A stretch of 64,000 nucleotides of DNA from Citrobacter sp. Marseille-Q6884 (GCF_945906775.1 NZ_CAMDRE010000001.1:992001-1056000), one strand, 5' to 3'; shown: positions 46,353 through 55,128, counted from the first letter of the stretch. Numbers and translations are program-made. Notes: generated by a model not told the origin, from the letters alone.

Positions 46353-46366
46353 AGCAAACGTTTGCT
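46353..46366. promoter_or_regulatory. PurR-like operator upstream of xanP
   Basis: AGCAAACGTTTGCT is a perfect 14-bp palindrome matching the PurR operator core GCAAACGTTTGC. It lies 54 bp before the xanP ATG, near where a transcription start would be expected (a weak TTGTTT ... TATTAA pair is just upstream). Control of a xanthine permease by the purine repressor makes biological sense. The match is direct; the function is inferred. Confidence 0.6.
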
Positions 46367-46419
46367 TTTCTCCCCTGGTCGGATAAAATCACCGCTTTTC
46401 CACCATGGGATTGCCTCTG

Positions 46420-47811
46420 ATGTCCGTTAACGCCGTAGAGTCAGCAAATGCGCAACCGGTTGCGCAGACTCATAACAGTGAACTGATTTACCGTCTTGAA
46501 GATCGCCCCCCGTTAGCCCAGACCCTGTTTGCCGCCTGTCAGCACCTGCTGGCGATGTTCGTCGCGGTGATCACGCCTGCTCTGTTAATCTGCCAGGCGC
46601 TCGGTTTACCGGCTCAAGATACTCAACACATTATCAGTATGTCGCTGTTCGCTTCCGGCGTAGCGTCCATCATCCAGATTAAGGCCTGGGGGCCGGTTGG
46701 CTCAGGGCTGTTATCCATTCAGGGCACCAGCTTTAACTTTGTTGCGCCGCTGATTATGGGCGGTACAGCGCTGAAAACCGGTGGTGCGGATGTCCCGACC
46801 ATGATGGCAGCGTTGTTCGGTACGCTGATGCTGGCAAGCTGCACTGAGATGGTCATCTCACGAGTACTGCATCTGGCACGTCGTATTATTACGCCGCTGG
46901 TATCCGGCGTGGTGGTGATGATTATCGGCTTGTCGCTGATTCAGGTGGGTCTGACGTCGATTGGTGGTGGCTATGCTGCAATGAGCGACCACACCTTTGG
47001 CGCACCGAAGAATTTAATGTTGGCAGGCGTTGTACTGGCGCTCATTATCCTCCTCAATCGCCAGCGTAACCCTTACCTGCGTGTAGCCTCGCTGGTCATC
47101 GCGATGGCGGCAGGCTACCTGCTGGCCTGGTTTATGGACATGTTGCCGCAAAATACCGCGCCGGTAAGTCAGGATCTCATCATGGTACCAACGCCGTTGT
47201 ACTATGGTCTGGGCATCGACTGGAGCTTGCTGTTGCCGCTGATGCTGGTCTTTATGATCACCTCGCTGGAAACCATCGGTGATATCACCGCCACTTCCGA
47301 TGTCTCCGAACAACCGGTCTCCGGCCCGCTGTATATGAAACGCCTGAAAGGCGGCGTACTCGCTAACGGCCTGAACTCCTTTGTCTCCGCAGTGTTCAAT
47401 ACCTTCCCGAACTCCTGTTTCGGGCAGAACAACGGTGTGATTCAGCTGACCGGCGTTGCCAGCCGCTATGTCGGTTTTGTGGTCGCGCTGATGTTGATCG
47501 CGCTGGGTCTGTTCCCGGCGGTCAGCGGTTTTGTGCAGCATATTCCTGAGCCCGTTCTGGGCGGCGCAACGCTGGTGATGTTTGGTACCATCGCCGCATC
47601 CGGTGTGCGCATTGTTTCTCGCGAGCCGCTTAACCGTCGCGCCATTCTGATTATCGCGCTGTCGCTGGCTGTCGGTCTGGGTGTCTCCCAACAGCCGCTT
47701 ATCCTGCAGTTTGCGCCAGATTGGGTGAAAAACCTGCTCTCCTCCGGTATCGCCGCAGGGGGGATTACCGCTATCGTTCTGAACCTGGTTTTCCCACCCG
47801 AAAAACAATAA
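46420..47811 (+). CDS. xanP: Xanthine permease XanP
   Basis: 463 residues from ATG 46420; an in-frame ATG 15 nt upstream is less conserved. It is a proton-coupled xanthine importer of the NAT/NCS2 family. Signature elements: ACQHLLAMFVAVITP in the first membrane segment, GTSFNFVAPLI, SLETIGDITATSDVS and the NAT signature GQNNGVIQLTGVASR. About 14 membrane spans are predicted by eye. A PurR-like palindrome lies upstream. Confidence 0.96.
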   Translation: MSVNAVESANAQPVAQTHNSELIYRLEDRPPLAQTLFAACQHLLAMFVAVITPALLICQALGLPAQDTQHIISMSLFASGVASIIQIKAWGPVGSGLLSIQGTSFNFVAPLIMGGTALKTGGADVPTMMAALFGTLMLASCTEMVISRVLHLARRIITPLVSGVVVMIIGLSLIQVGLTSIGGGYAAMSDHTFGAPKNLMLAGVVLALIILLNRQRNPYLRVASLVIAMAAGYLLAWFMDMLPQNTAPVSQDLIMVPTPLYYGLGIDWSLLLPLMLVFMITSLETIGDITATSDVSEQPVSGPLYMKRLKGGVLANGLNSFVSAVFNTFPNSCFGQNNGVIQLTGVASRYVGFVVALMLIALGLFPAVSGFVQHIPEPVLGGATLVMFGTIAASGVRIVSREPLNRRAILIIALSLAVGLGVSQQPLILQFAPDWVKNLLSSGIAAGGITAIVLNLVFPPEKQ

Positions 47812-47932
47812 GTGCAGAGCGGCGGGGATTTCTGATCAACGCCGCTGTAACGCTCTTTCACCATTCCCGCCTTGAGGATTGCGCGTAAATCGTGCATAAC
47901 TTGACTATGTGCACTTCACGGGATGGAAGACC

Positions 47933-49642
47933 ATGAAATTTATTGGAAAGCTGCTTCTCTACGTGCTGATCGCCTTTGCAGTGGCGATCCTCGGCCTTTA
48001 TTTTCTACTGCAAACCCGCTGGGGCGCAGAGCATGTCAGCGCCTGGGTTTCCGAGAACAGCAGCTACCACCTGGCTTTTGACGCCATGGATCACCGGTTT
48101 TCCGCCCCCTCCCACATTCTGTTGGAAAACGTCACCTTTGGCCGTGACGGTCAACCCGCCACACTGGTGGCAAAAACGGTCGATATTGGATTGAGTAGCC
48201 GTCAAATTACCGATCCCTTTCACGTTGACACCATTTTGTTGCAAAACGGCACGCTGAACCTCTCCCAGAAAACAGCCCCGCTTCCGTTCCAGGCCGATCG
48301 CCTGCAATTACAGGATATGGCGCTCAACAGCCCCGGCAGCGAGTGGAACCTGAGCGCTCAGCGGGTGAACGGCGGCGTGATTCCCTGGAGCCCTGAAGCC
48401 GGGAAAATTCTCGGTAACAAAGCACAGATCCAGCTCAGTGCCAGCTCGTTGACGCTCAACGATGTGCCCACCACCAATGTGTTGATTGAAGGCAGCATCG
48501 ACCATGACCGGGTGACGCTAAGCAACATTGGCGCGGATGTGGCGCGTGGCGCATTAACCGGCGTCGCGCAGCGGAATGCCGATGGCAGCTGGGTGGTGGA
48601 GAGTCTGCGGCTGAACGATATCCGGTTGCAAAGCGATAAATCGCTGGTCGATTTTTTTGCCCCGTTAACCACCATTCCTTCTCTGCAAATTGGGCGTCTT
48701 GAAGTGACCGATGCCCGGCTGCAAGGCCCTGACTGGGCGGTAACGGATCTCGACCTTAGCTTGCGCAACATGACCTTCAGCAAGGACGACTGGCAAACGC
48801 AGGAAGGTAAGCTGTCGATGAACGCCAGTGAATTTATCTACGGTTCACTGCACTTTTTCGATCCCATCCTGAACGCCGAATTCTCACCGCAGGGGATTGC
48901 GCTGCGCCAGTTCACGACGCGTTGGGAAGGCGGCATGGTCAGAACGTCCGGCAACTGGCTGCGTAGCAGCAAAGCGCTCGTCCTCGACGATGCCGCGCTT
49001 GCCGGGCTGGAATACACACTACCAGGGAACTGGAAACAGCTGTGGATGAAGCCCCTGCCAGCCTGGTTAAACAGCCTGACGCTGAAAAAATTCAGCGCCA
49101 GCCGTAATCTGGTGATTGATATCGACCCTACCTTCCCGTGGCAACTTACCGCGCTGGACGGCTACGGCGCCAACCTGGGGCTGGTTCAAAATAATCAGTG
49201 GGGGATCTGGAGCGGTAATGCCACGCTTAATGCCGCGGCAGCCACATTCAACCGCACCGACGTACGCCGCCCTTCTCTGGCACTCACCGCGAACAGCAGT
49301 ACCATCAATATCAGCGAATTGAGCGCCTATACGGAAAAAGGGCTACTGGAAGCAACCGCCAGTATTTCGCAGCTTCCGCAGCGCCAGACGCAGATCAGCC
49401 TGAACGGGCGCGGTGTGCCAATGGCTATCCTGCAACAGTGGGGATGGCCTGCGCTGCCCCTCTCCGGTGACGGTAACCTCCAGCTCACTGCCAGCGGCAA
49501 CATACAGGCCGATGCACCGCTGAAACCGACGGTAAATGGCCAATTGCATGCGGTGAATGCGCAACAGCAGCAGGTAACGCAGACCATGCAGGCAGGTGTC
49601 GTGTCGGGCGGGGAAGTCATCGCGCCACCGCCCGCGCAATAA
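47933..49642 (+). CDS. yicH: YicH, AsmA-family envelope protein
   Basis: 569 residues from ATG 47933 (MKFIGKLLLYVLIAFAV), as in E. coli. One N-terminal membrane anchor (about 3-27) is followed by a long, beta-rich periplasmic region typical of AsmA/TamB-like proteins, now linked to phospholipid transport between membranes. The AsmA-type segment NRTDVRRPSLALTANSS is near the C-terminus. It is followed by a REP-like terminator. yicI and yicJ, next in E. coli K-12, are missing. Confidence 0.94.
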   Translation: MKFIGKLLLYVLIAFAVAILGLYFLLQTRWGAEHVSAWVSENSSYHLAFDAMDHRFSAPSHILLENVTFGRDGQPATLVAKTVDIGLSSRQITDPFHVDTILLQNGTLNLSQKTAPLPFQADRLQLQDMALNSPGSEWNLSAQRVNGGVIPWSPEAGKILGNKAQIQLSASSLTLNDVPTTNVLIEGSIDHDRVTLSNIGADVARGALTGVAQRNADGSWVVESLRLNDIRLQSDKSLVDFFAPLTTIPSLQIGRLEVTDARLQGPDWAVTDLDLSLRNMTFSKDDWQTQEGKLSMNASEFIYGSLHFFDPILNAEFSPQGIALRQFTTRWEGGMVRTSGNWLRSSKALVLDDAALAGLEYTLPGNWKQLWMKPLPAWLNSLTLKKFSASRNLVIDIDPTFPWQLTALDGYGANLGLVQNNQWGIWSGNATLNAAAATFNRTDVRRPSLALTANSSTINISELSAYTEKGLLEATASISQLPQRQTQISLNGRGVPMAILQQWGWPALPLSGDGNLQLTASGNIQADAPLKPTVNGQLHAVNAQQQQVTQTMQAGVVSGGEVIAPPPAQ

Positions 49643-49944
49643 AACATCAGGCCGGATGCGCACAACGCCATCCGGCATTTTTCCATGCGATCAGAACGTC
49701 ATCGTCAGTTCATCACCCTTCGGGGTGATCACCACACCCAACTCGCTAACCACGTATGTCCCGCCCCTGCTGTCTCAGGATTGCATCCGAAAATATGTCT
49801 AAGTGTAAGTGATGGATTTTATAGGCATTTATTTGAAACTGGTCATGGTAAAGAGAAAGGGAAGTTAAAAAAGTGAGTGAGGGGGTGTGGAATCCCCAGG
49901 AAGTAGCTATAATGCGCCCCGCCTCCATGTAGCAATCGAGGCGC
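49643..49944. other. yicH-selC spacer with a possible gene remnant and the selC promoter
   Basis: The spacer holds the yicH terminator. On the minus strand a short frame ends at 49691-49693 (TGA) and reads TYVVSELGVVITPKGDE.. back to about 49770. It sits exactly where the C-terminus of a minus-strand yicI would be, so it may be a yicI remnant. TATAAT at 49908-49913, 32 bp before selC, is a good -10 element; no clear -35 is seen. Confidence 0.5.
49651..49683 (+). terminator. REP-like terminator after yicH
   Basis: GCCGGATG (49651-49658) pairs with CATCCGGC (49669-49676), then ATTTTTCC follows. The arms are the core of an enterobacterial REP element and the T-run makes it a likely intrinsic terminator of yicH. 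Confidence 0.78.
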
Positions 49945-50039
49945 GGAAGATCGTCATCTCCGGTGAGGTGGCTGGACTTCAAATCCAGTTGGGGCCGCCA
50001 GCGGTCCCGGGCAGGTTCGACTCCTGTGATCTTCCGCCA
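49945..50039 (+). tRNA. selC: tRNA-Sec (selenocysteine, anticodon UCA)
   Basis: 95 nt beginning GGAAGATC and ending GATCTTCCGCCA, with an 8-bp acceptor stem, the encoded CCA end, anticodon TCA at 49979-49981 (GGACTTCAAATCC loop) and the long variable arm typical of SelC. The T-loop GGTTCGACTCC is present. SelC is charged with serine, converted to selenocysteinyl-tRNA by SelA and delivered by SelB to UGA codons with SECIS elements. The gene is a common insertion site for genomic islands. Confidence 0.98.
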
Positions 50040-50158
50040 AAGTTCCTCAAATAAGCACCTCTTAAATCACATCTCTTTTTAGCTTTCTTTATCCCGTGTT
50101 GAACTCTGGCATACTACGTGGATTGCAGCGTTATTAGCCTGGTTAAAACGGAGGCGAC

Positions 50159-51196
50159 ATGTCAGATAAACACCTACCACAATCCCCGACAGGCGAATTT
50201 ATTATGTTTGCCAGCGGTGACGGGAGAGTGCGAGTTGAATGTCGCTTTGAGTCAGACACCATCTGGTTATCTCAGGCAGCGATGGCTAACCTCTACGATA
50301 AAGATGTTCGCACCATTAACGAGCATTTAATCAACATATTTTCTGAAGGTGAGCTTGGTCAAAATTCAACTATCCGGAAATTCCGGATAGTTCGCCAGGA
50401 AGGAAAACGTCAGGTTTCCAGAGAGATAGATCACTATAACCTCGAGGCAATACTCGCTGTTGGCTACCGCGTCCGTTCGCCTCGCGGTGTCCAGTTTCGC
50501 CAGTGGGCAACGCAGACGCTTCAGGAATACCTCGTCAAAGGTTTTGTGATGGACGATGAGCGGCTGAAAAATCCGCCTGTTGGTTCTTCCGCTGTCCCTG
50601 ACTATTTCGATGAGATGCTCGAACGCATCCGCGATATTCGCGCCAGCGAGCGCCGGGTTTATTTGCGGGTGCGCGAGATCTTTGCTTTAGCTGCCGACTA
50701 TCAACCGTCGCTAAAAGAAACCACGCAGTTCTTTCAAACCATCCAGAACAAACTTCATTTTGCCTGTACTGGCCATACCGCTGCTGAACTCATCCACAAT
50801 CGTGCCGACGCCAGCCAACCGCATATGGGACTGACGAGCTATAAAGGCGAAGACGTACGTAAAGGTGACGTGACAATAGCAAAAAACTATCTCAGTCAGG
50901 ATGAAGTGAGTGAGCTCAACCGCGTAGTTAACATGTGGCTGGATTTTGCCGAAGATCAGGCCCGTCGTCGTCGTCAGGTTTTTTTACGCGACTGGCAAGA
51001 TAAGCTGGATCAGTTCCTGCAATTTAACGACCGCGAAGTTCTGCAAGGTCCAGGTAAAGTCAGCAAGAAAATGGCAGATGATAAAGCACAGGCGGAATAT
51101 CACCAGTTTGCCGAGCAACAACGGCGCTTCAAAGAAGCCGAAGGCGAGAAGGATATTGCCGGTTTGCTACAGTGGAGGAAAGAAGGCAAAGAGTAA
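50159..51196 (+). CDS. rhuM: RhuM family protein
   Basis: 345 residues; ATG 50159 has GGAGG 5 nt upstream. It belongs to the Virulence_RhuM family. The N-terminus (about 25-115) has WLSQAAMANLYDKDVRT and the conserved STIRKFRIVRQEGKR, DHYNLEAILAVGYRVRS and FRQWAT blocks, reminiscent of phage antirepressor-like DNA-interacting modules; the C-terminus is helical and charged. The Salmonella homologue lies in SPI-3, also at selC, and its function is not known. A perfect 25-nt palindrome lies inside the gene. Confidence 0.9.
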   Translation: MSDKHLPQSPTGEFIMFASGDGRVRVECRFESDTIWLSQAAMANLYDKDVRTINEHLINIFSEGELGQNSTIRKFRIVRQEGKRQVSREIDHYNLEAILAVGYRVRSPRGVQFRQWATQTLQEYLVKGFVMDDERLKNPPVGSSAVPDYFDEMLERIRDIRASERRVYLRVREIFALAADYQPSLKETTQFFQTIQNKLHFACTGHTAAELIHNRADASQPHMGLTSYKGEDVRKGDVTIAKNYLSQDEVSELNRVVNMWLDFAEDQARRRRQVFLRDWQDKLDQFLQFNDREVLQGPGKVSKKMADDKAQAEYHQFAEQQRRFKEAEGEKDIAGLLQWRKEGKE

Positions 51197-51763
51197 AGCT
51201 GTATGCCCCGGCCTTCGTGTAAAGAGTCAGCAGGGGCTATTCATTCAGCTAAATCATTAAATTTAAATCAATAAGATAGGTAGCGGAACATATCAGGGTT
51301 AATTATATATTCACTCATGTACAGAACTGCTCTGATATTTATCCAGGTGACAAACAATAAATAACAATTAAGCAACTTTTCATTTCAGTGGTTCGGTAAT
51401 AGCGAACCACTGCGAATAGCGTGCAAATTACGTTTCCAATACCGATTTTAATATTTCCCTTAAACAAAATTTTTCACCGCAATAATTCCCGTCCGTTATT
51501 TCTCGTCGCAATCACAACATTGACTTACGCGACACAGGTCACTGAATCCAGTGATAAGCCATTGCTATTCTGCACACCGAATCAGGGAACATCCTGAATA
51601 CCTCAATATCCGTTGTGTATTAATCAAGCGAAATGGACAGGTTATTGCGTCCAGAAGACTTCAACATACAAATGGATATTTGGAGTAAACGTGGGCAGGG
51701 GCGTTTATCTCTCTGGCGATCATTACCTGAACGTTCAGGCGTGACCGCATATAAGAAAACGGT
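51197..51763. other. 567-bp intergenic region between rhuM and the C69 peptidase
   Basis: No convincing gene. It holds a perfect 10-bp hairpin without T-run (CAGTGGTTCG 51386-51395 with CGAACCACTG 51403-51412) and a 14-bp palindrome CCTGAACGTTCAGG at 51726-51739, 67 bp before the peptidase start. The first 250 bp are AT-rich. The palindrome is a candidate operator for the peptidase gene. Confidence 0.5.
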
Positions 51764-51805
51764 ATGTTTCCGGTGTGTTTATGGCGTAATTATGAGGGAT
51801 ACATA

Positions 51806-53302
51806 ATGTTTACTTTTAAAAAGTGCCTGATTGCACTTTCAATTAACCTGGCCGTTGTTTCATCAGGTTTTGCTTGTACAACCCTGCTGGTCGGTAATGA
51901 AGCATCAGCGGATGGCTCCATGTTGGTGGCCCGTAGCGCAGACAGCGATGCACTGAAAGCACAGCATTTTCTCATTCATCCGGCGAAACAAAACCAGACC
52001 GGGGTGTACAGCACCAAAGCGCATAACGGCGCGAATGATTTTACCTGGCCCCTGCCGAAAAACTCTCTGCGTTACACCACCGTTCCGAACTGGAAAACAC
52101 AGTTACACGGCGCAACCGGATTTAACGAACTGGGTGTTGGCGTGAGCGGCACAGAATCCATCTTTGCCTCACCAGAAGCGCTGGCCGTTGACCCGTACGT
52201 TGAGGATAAAGGCATCACCGAAGACGATATCCCGGATATCCTGCTGTCACAGAGCAAAACCGCCCGTGAAGCGGTGGCGCTGCTGGGGCATATCGTAGAA
52301 ACCGTCGGTGCCGGCGAAGGCTTTGGCGTCGCTGTCGTGGACGATAATGAAATCTGGTATCTGGAAACCGGTAGCGGCCACCAGTGGATGGCGCAGCGTC
52401 TGCCTGCTAATCAGTATTTTGCCACCGGTAACCAGGGACGCTTACAGGATTACGATCCTAAAAACCCGGACATGATGGGTTCAAAAAACCTGATTGAGTT
52501 TGCGACTGAAAAAGGCCTTTATAATCAGGCCAAAGATGGCAAATTCAACTTCTCCAAAGTCTATACCCGCGATGATGAGCGTGACCGCAATTACAACGAC
52601 CCGCGCGTGTGGACCATCCAGAAAGCGTTCAATCCTTCCGTAAAACAGGATATGGCCGCAGGGCGTGAATTCCCGGTATTCCTGACGCCAGAGAAGAAGA
52701 TGACGCTGGACGATGTGAAGTCAGTGTTGCGAAATCACTATGAAGGCACCAGCCATGACCCATACACCAACGGTCTGAACGGCAAAGAGCCGTGGCGTCC
52801 TGTCAGCGTCTTCCGTACCTATGAAGCGCACGTCATGCAGGTGCGTCCGTGGTTGCCAAAAGAAATTGGCGAAACCACTTACATTGGTCTGGGGATGGCC
52901 GATCTTACCGCCTTTGTACCTTATTACAGCGGACTGAAAGCGTATCCGGCCAACTATACGATGGGTACCGATAAAGCGGATGATCAATCCATTTACTGGA
53001 AGTATCGTAAATTACAGACGCTGACCATGACGGACTATCCGAAGCTCGCCCCTATCGTCAAAAAAGCCTACAAAGCGTGGGAAGATAAGGTCGCTAAGGA
53101 GCAAAAAGAGGTCGAGGCCGAATATCTGAAGATGGCGAAAACCGATAAACCTGCCGCTGATAAGATGCTGAATGACTTCAACCTGCGCATCATGGCCGAT
53201 GCTGAGAAGTTAACTGAAGACCTGACTAATCAGCTATTTACCATCCGTACCAAAGATATTCAGTCTGATATTTTCTTTGCTAACGCCAGCAAAAAAGACT
53301 AA
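51806..53302 (+). CDS. Exported C69-family dipeptidase (PipD-like)
   Basis: 498 residues; ATG 51806 has GAGGGAT 7 nt upstream, and the frame is open for 14 codons before it. A signal peptide ends at SGFA-C, leaving Cys24 (CTTLLVG) as the new N-terminus, which is the nucleophile expected of Ntn-hydrolase C69 peptidases. GNEASADGS, GFNELGVGVSGTES and the GAGEGFGVAVVDDNEIWYLE region follow the family. The C-terminal quarter is Lys/Glu-rich and helical. Salmonella PipD (SPI-5) is a relative. Substrate unknown; likely periplasmic. Confidence 0.87.
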   Translation: MFTFKKCLIALSINLAVVSSGFACTTLLVGNEASADGSMLVARSADSDALKAQHFLIHPAKQNQTGVYSTKAHNGANDFTWPLPKNSLRYTTVPNWKTQLHGATGFNELGVGVSGTESIFASPEALAVDPYVEDKGITEDDIPDILLSQSKTAREAVALLGHIVETVGAGEGFGVAVVDDNEIWYLETGSGHQWMAQRLPANQYFATGNQGRLQDYDPKNPDMMGSKNLIEFATEKGLYNQAKDGKFNFSKVYTRDDERDRNYNDPRVWTIQKAFNPSVKQDMAAGREFPVFLTPEKKMTLDDVKSVLRNHYEGTSHDPYTNGLNGKEPWRPVSVFRTYEAHVMQVRPWLPKEIGETTYIGLGMADLTAFVPYYSGLKAYPANYTMGTDKADDQSIYWKYRKLQTLTMTDYPKLAPIVKKAYKAWEDKVAKEQKEVEAEYLKMAKTDKPAADKMLNDFNLRIMADAEKLTEDLTNQLFTIRTKDIQSDIFFANASKKD

Positions 53303-53319
53303 GTAACTACACGAAGCCC

Positions 53320-53346
53320 GGCTGGCGCAGCGACTTTGCGCCAGCC
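53320..53346. terminator. Hairpin between the C69 peptidase and the LuxR regulator
   Basis: GGCTGGCGCA (53320-53329) and TGCGCCAGCC (53337-53346) form a perfect 10-bp stem with a 7-nt loop between two convergent genes. The T-richness after it is modest (TCATCCTTCC), so efficiency is uncertain. Confidence 0.6.
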
Positions 53347-53359
53347 TCATCCTTCCCCC

Positions 53360-54016
53360 TTATCTCCAGGGAAGTTCATCCAGTGCCGGTGCCCTGAGAT
53401 GGACATTTGCCCAGCACGCCGCCTGTGTTCGATTACTCACCGAGATCTTTTTAAAAATATTATAAATATGCGTTCTTACCGTATTTTCACTAATATAAAA
53501 CGCACGGGCAATTTCCTGATTAGATGCGCCCTTTGATAATTCAGTCAACACTTCATACTCTCTTTCCGTCAGCATTTCAGTGTCATTGCCGTGTTGAGTG
53601 AGATTGAATTTTTCTTTTAAAGGAGAGTGTGCGCGTTCTGAACGAGGGATTTGGCTTCCTTCTTGAATCACTTTGAGCAAATGCTCAGTGGTACAATCAT
53701 TCGACACAACAGACTCAAAATGGGGCCATGACATATTCGCATAGAGCGAAAGTGATTTCAGGCAATTGATGATATAAATACGCAGGCCATAAGAACTGTC
53801 ATTCAGGAGTTTAGACCAAACCTTTTTGAGTTTTCGGCTGGATGCCTGAATATCGTAGAGAATAATACTGCCCTCGGATATAAATGACATATCCGGCCTG
53901 CTAATATTAATAAAATCCACTAAGGTATTCGTTTTCTTATTGAGATAATCCAGCAAGAGTTGTGTCTGTATTGACTGATTGCTAATCAGTATGATCTTAC
54001 AGTCCATGTTAAGCAT
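53360..54016 (-). CDS. CsgD-like LuxR-family transcriptional regulator
   Basis: 218 residues from ATG 54016 (AAGG 7 nt upstream; a second ATG nine bases in). The C-terminus (149-205) is a LuxR helix-turn-helix with MLTEREYEVL, GASNQEIARAFYISENTV and RTHIYNIFKKISVSNRTQA, strikingly like E. coli CsgD. The N-terminal half has the CsgD-type receiver-like segment EGSIILYDIQ but no full phospho-acceptor triad. CsgD drives curli and biofilm genes; this paralogue lies divergent from a fimbrial operon, so control of that operon is inferred. AT-rich. Confidence 0.85.
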   Translation of the reverse strand: MLNMDCKIILISNQSIQTQLLLDYLNKKTNTLVDFINISRPDMSFISEGSIILYDIQASSRKLKKVWSKLLNDSSYGLRIYIINCLKSLSLYANMSWPHFESVVSNDCTTEHLLKVIQEGSQIPRSERAHSPLKEKFNLTQHGNDTEMLTEREYEVLTELSKGASNQEIARAFYISENTVRTHIYNIFKKISVSNRTQAACWANVHLRAPALDELPWR

Positions 54017-54499
54017 ATATCGCCTTCATTTAAATGATAATTAACAATGCATCCCTGTTGCTACTGCACATTAAATAAACAACATGTCATAACTTAGGAT
54101 TAAAGATAATCTGATTGAATTTTGAAAATTTAGCTAATTGTGCAATCCAAATGTTCGGTTTTTCCGACTCCTGAATACGTATTTTCTCGTGCTATATTTA
54201 ATTAACTATTCGCCATGACACTTAACCAACTGTATCTTATAGATATTATATTCCAGTACGTATCGCAAGACGCAAAAATGTCATCGTACTAACAGATGAT
54301 AATATTGCATGATAACTCGTATATATCTGTCACTCTTAATATCATTGACTGAGCAAAATACGTGCAATCTACGATATACAATCACACTTTCCCTTACCTA
54401 TTTTATAGGGGGCGAAAGCCTGATGGACACTATGTCAGAGGTATCAGCAACACGGTTACTGATATCAGGGACGTTTTATCTCTCAATAAGGAGCACATA
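54017..54499. other. 483-bp divergent control region, CsgD-like gene / fimbrial operon
   Basis: An AT-rich region between the two divergent starts. No gene is convincing: the frame of the major pilin stays open to about 54362 but has no conserved N-terminus. TTGACT at 54345-54350 is a good -35, yet the best -10-like element (TATACAAT, 54375-54382) is about 24 bp away, too far for an ordinary sigma-70 promoter. This suggests activator-dependent transcription. No invertible repeats typical of fimbrial phase switches were seen. Confidence 0.5.
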
Positions 54500-55075
54500 A
54501 TGAATAAGTTATCCATTGTGACGTTGATTGCATGTGCAGTATCCATTCCTTCAGCGATGGCATTTGGTGGAGGTCACCCTCACGGCGATCCCAAAGGAAA
54601 AGTTAATTTTAGCGGCCATGTTTATTCCGCATCCTGCAAAATTGCCACTGGGGATCAGAATAAACATGTAAAACTTAATCCTGTATTACGCAATAAGGTT
54701 AATGAATACAGAGCTGAACAACTGCAAACATTTACTATTCAGGTTAAAGACTGCTATACCCATGAAAAACTCATTCCAAAATTGTCATGGATTAATAACG
54801 GCCAATTGACTAACCAAGGATTTCTCAAAAACATGGAGGCAAACGGTGCAAAAAACGTTGCATTAGTATTAAAAGACAGCAATGGGAAAGACATTGACTT
54901 AAAAGACAATAGCAAACGATTTGAACCTGAAAAATATCAAGTTACTGGCCACAAACCCACACTGACCTACAAGTTTAGCGTGGGTTATATTAAGCCGCGC
55001 GAGAGCCACTTTTGGGATGTCGTTACTGCAGGTCCGGTGAGTGCTCAGGCAAACTACAGCATTACCTATCTCTAA
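54500..55075 (+). CDS. Fimbrial major subunit
   Basis: 191 residues from ATG 54500 with AAGGAG 6 nt upstream. A signal peptide ends at AMA (residue 21). The mature protein starts with a Gly/His-rich donor strand (FGGGHPHGD), then has the pilin disulfide pair Cys46 (SASCKI) and Cys85 (KDCY), and ends in the beta-strand NYSITYL with the penultimate aromatic used for chaperone binding. First gene of pilin-chaperone-usher-adhesin, the order of Yeh- and Stc-type operons. A hairpin follows the stop. Confidence 0.87.
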   Translation: MNKLSIVTLIACAVSIPSAMAFGGGHPHGDPKGKVNFSGHVYSASCKIATGDQNKHVKLNPVLRNKVNEYRAEQLQTFTIQVKDCYTHEKLIPKLSWINNGQLTNQGFLKNMEANGAKNVALVLKDSNGKDIDLKDNSKRFEPEKYQVTGHKPTLTYKFSVGYIKPRESHFWDVVTAGPVSAQANYSITYL

Positions 55076-55082
55076 ATACATA

Positions 55083-55116
55083 ATGCCGTAGCACTCGCTG
55101 CTATGGCATTTATTTT
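55083..55116 (+). terminator. Hairpin after the major pilin gene (partial terminator)
   Basis: ATGCCGTAGCA (55083-55093) pairs with TGCTATGGCAT (55099-55109) with a single G-U pair and a 5-nt loop, followed by TTATTTTG. It lies inside the operon, 8 nt after the pilin stop. Such structures keep pilin mRNA more abundant than chaperone and usher mRNA. Confidence 0.78.
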
Positions 55117-55128
55117 GCCAGAGGTCAT

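Noticed and set aside
47014..47808. 264-codon minus-strand frame opposite xanP
   Set aside because: Antisense shadow of the well-conserved xanP coding sequence, rich in Gln, His and Arg with no family features.
47818..47846. Possible terminator after xanP (AGCGGCG / CGCCGCT)
   Set aside because: Only 7 bp with a 15-nt loop and no T-run; too weak to list.
54017..54499. Invertible (fim-switch type) element before the fimbrial genes
   Set aside because: No pair of short inverted repeats flanking a promoter and no recombinase gene in the window.
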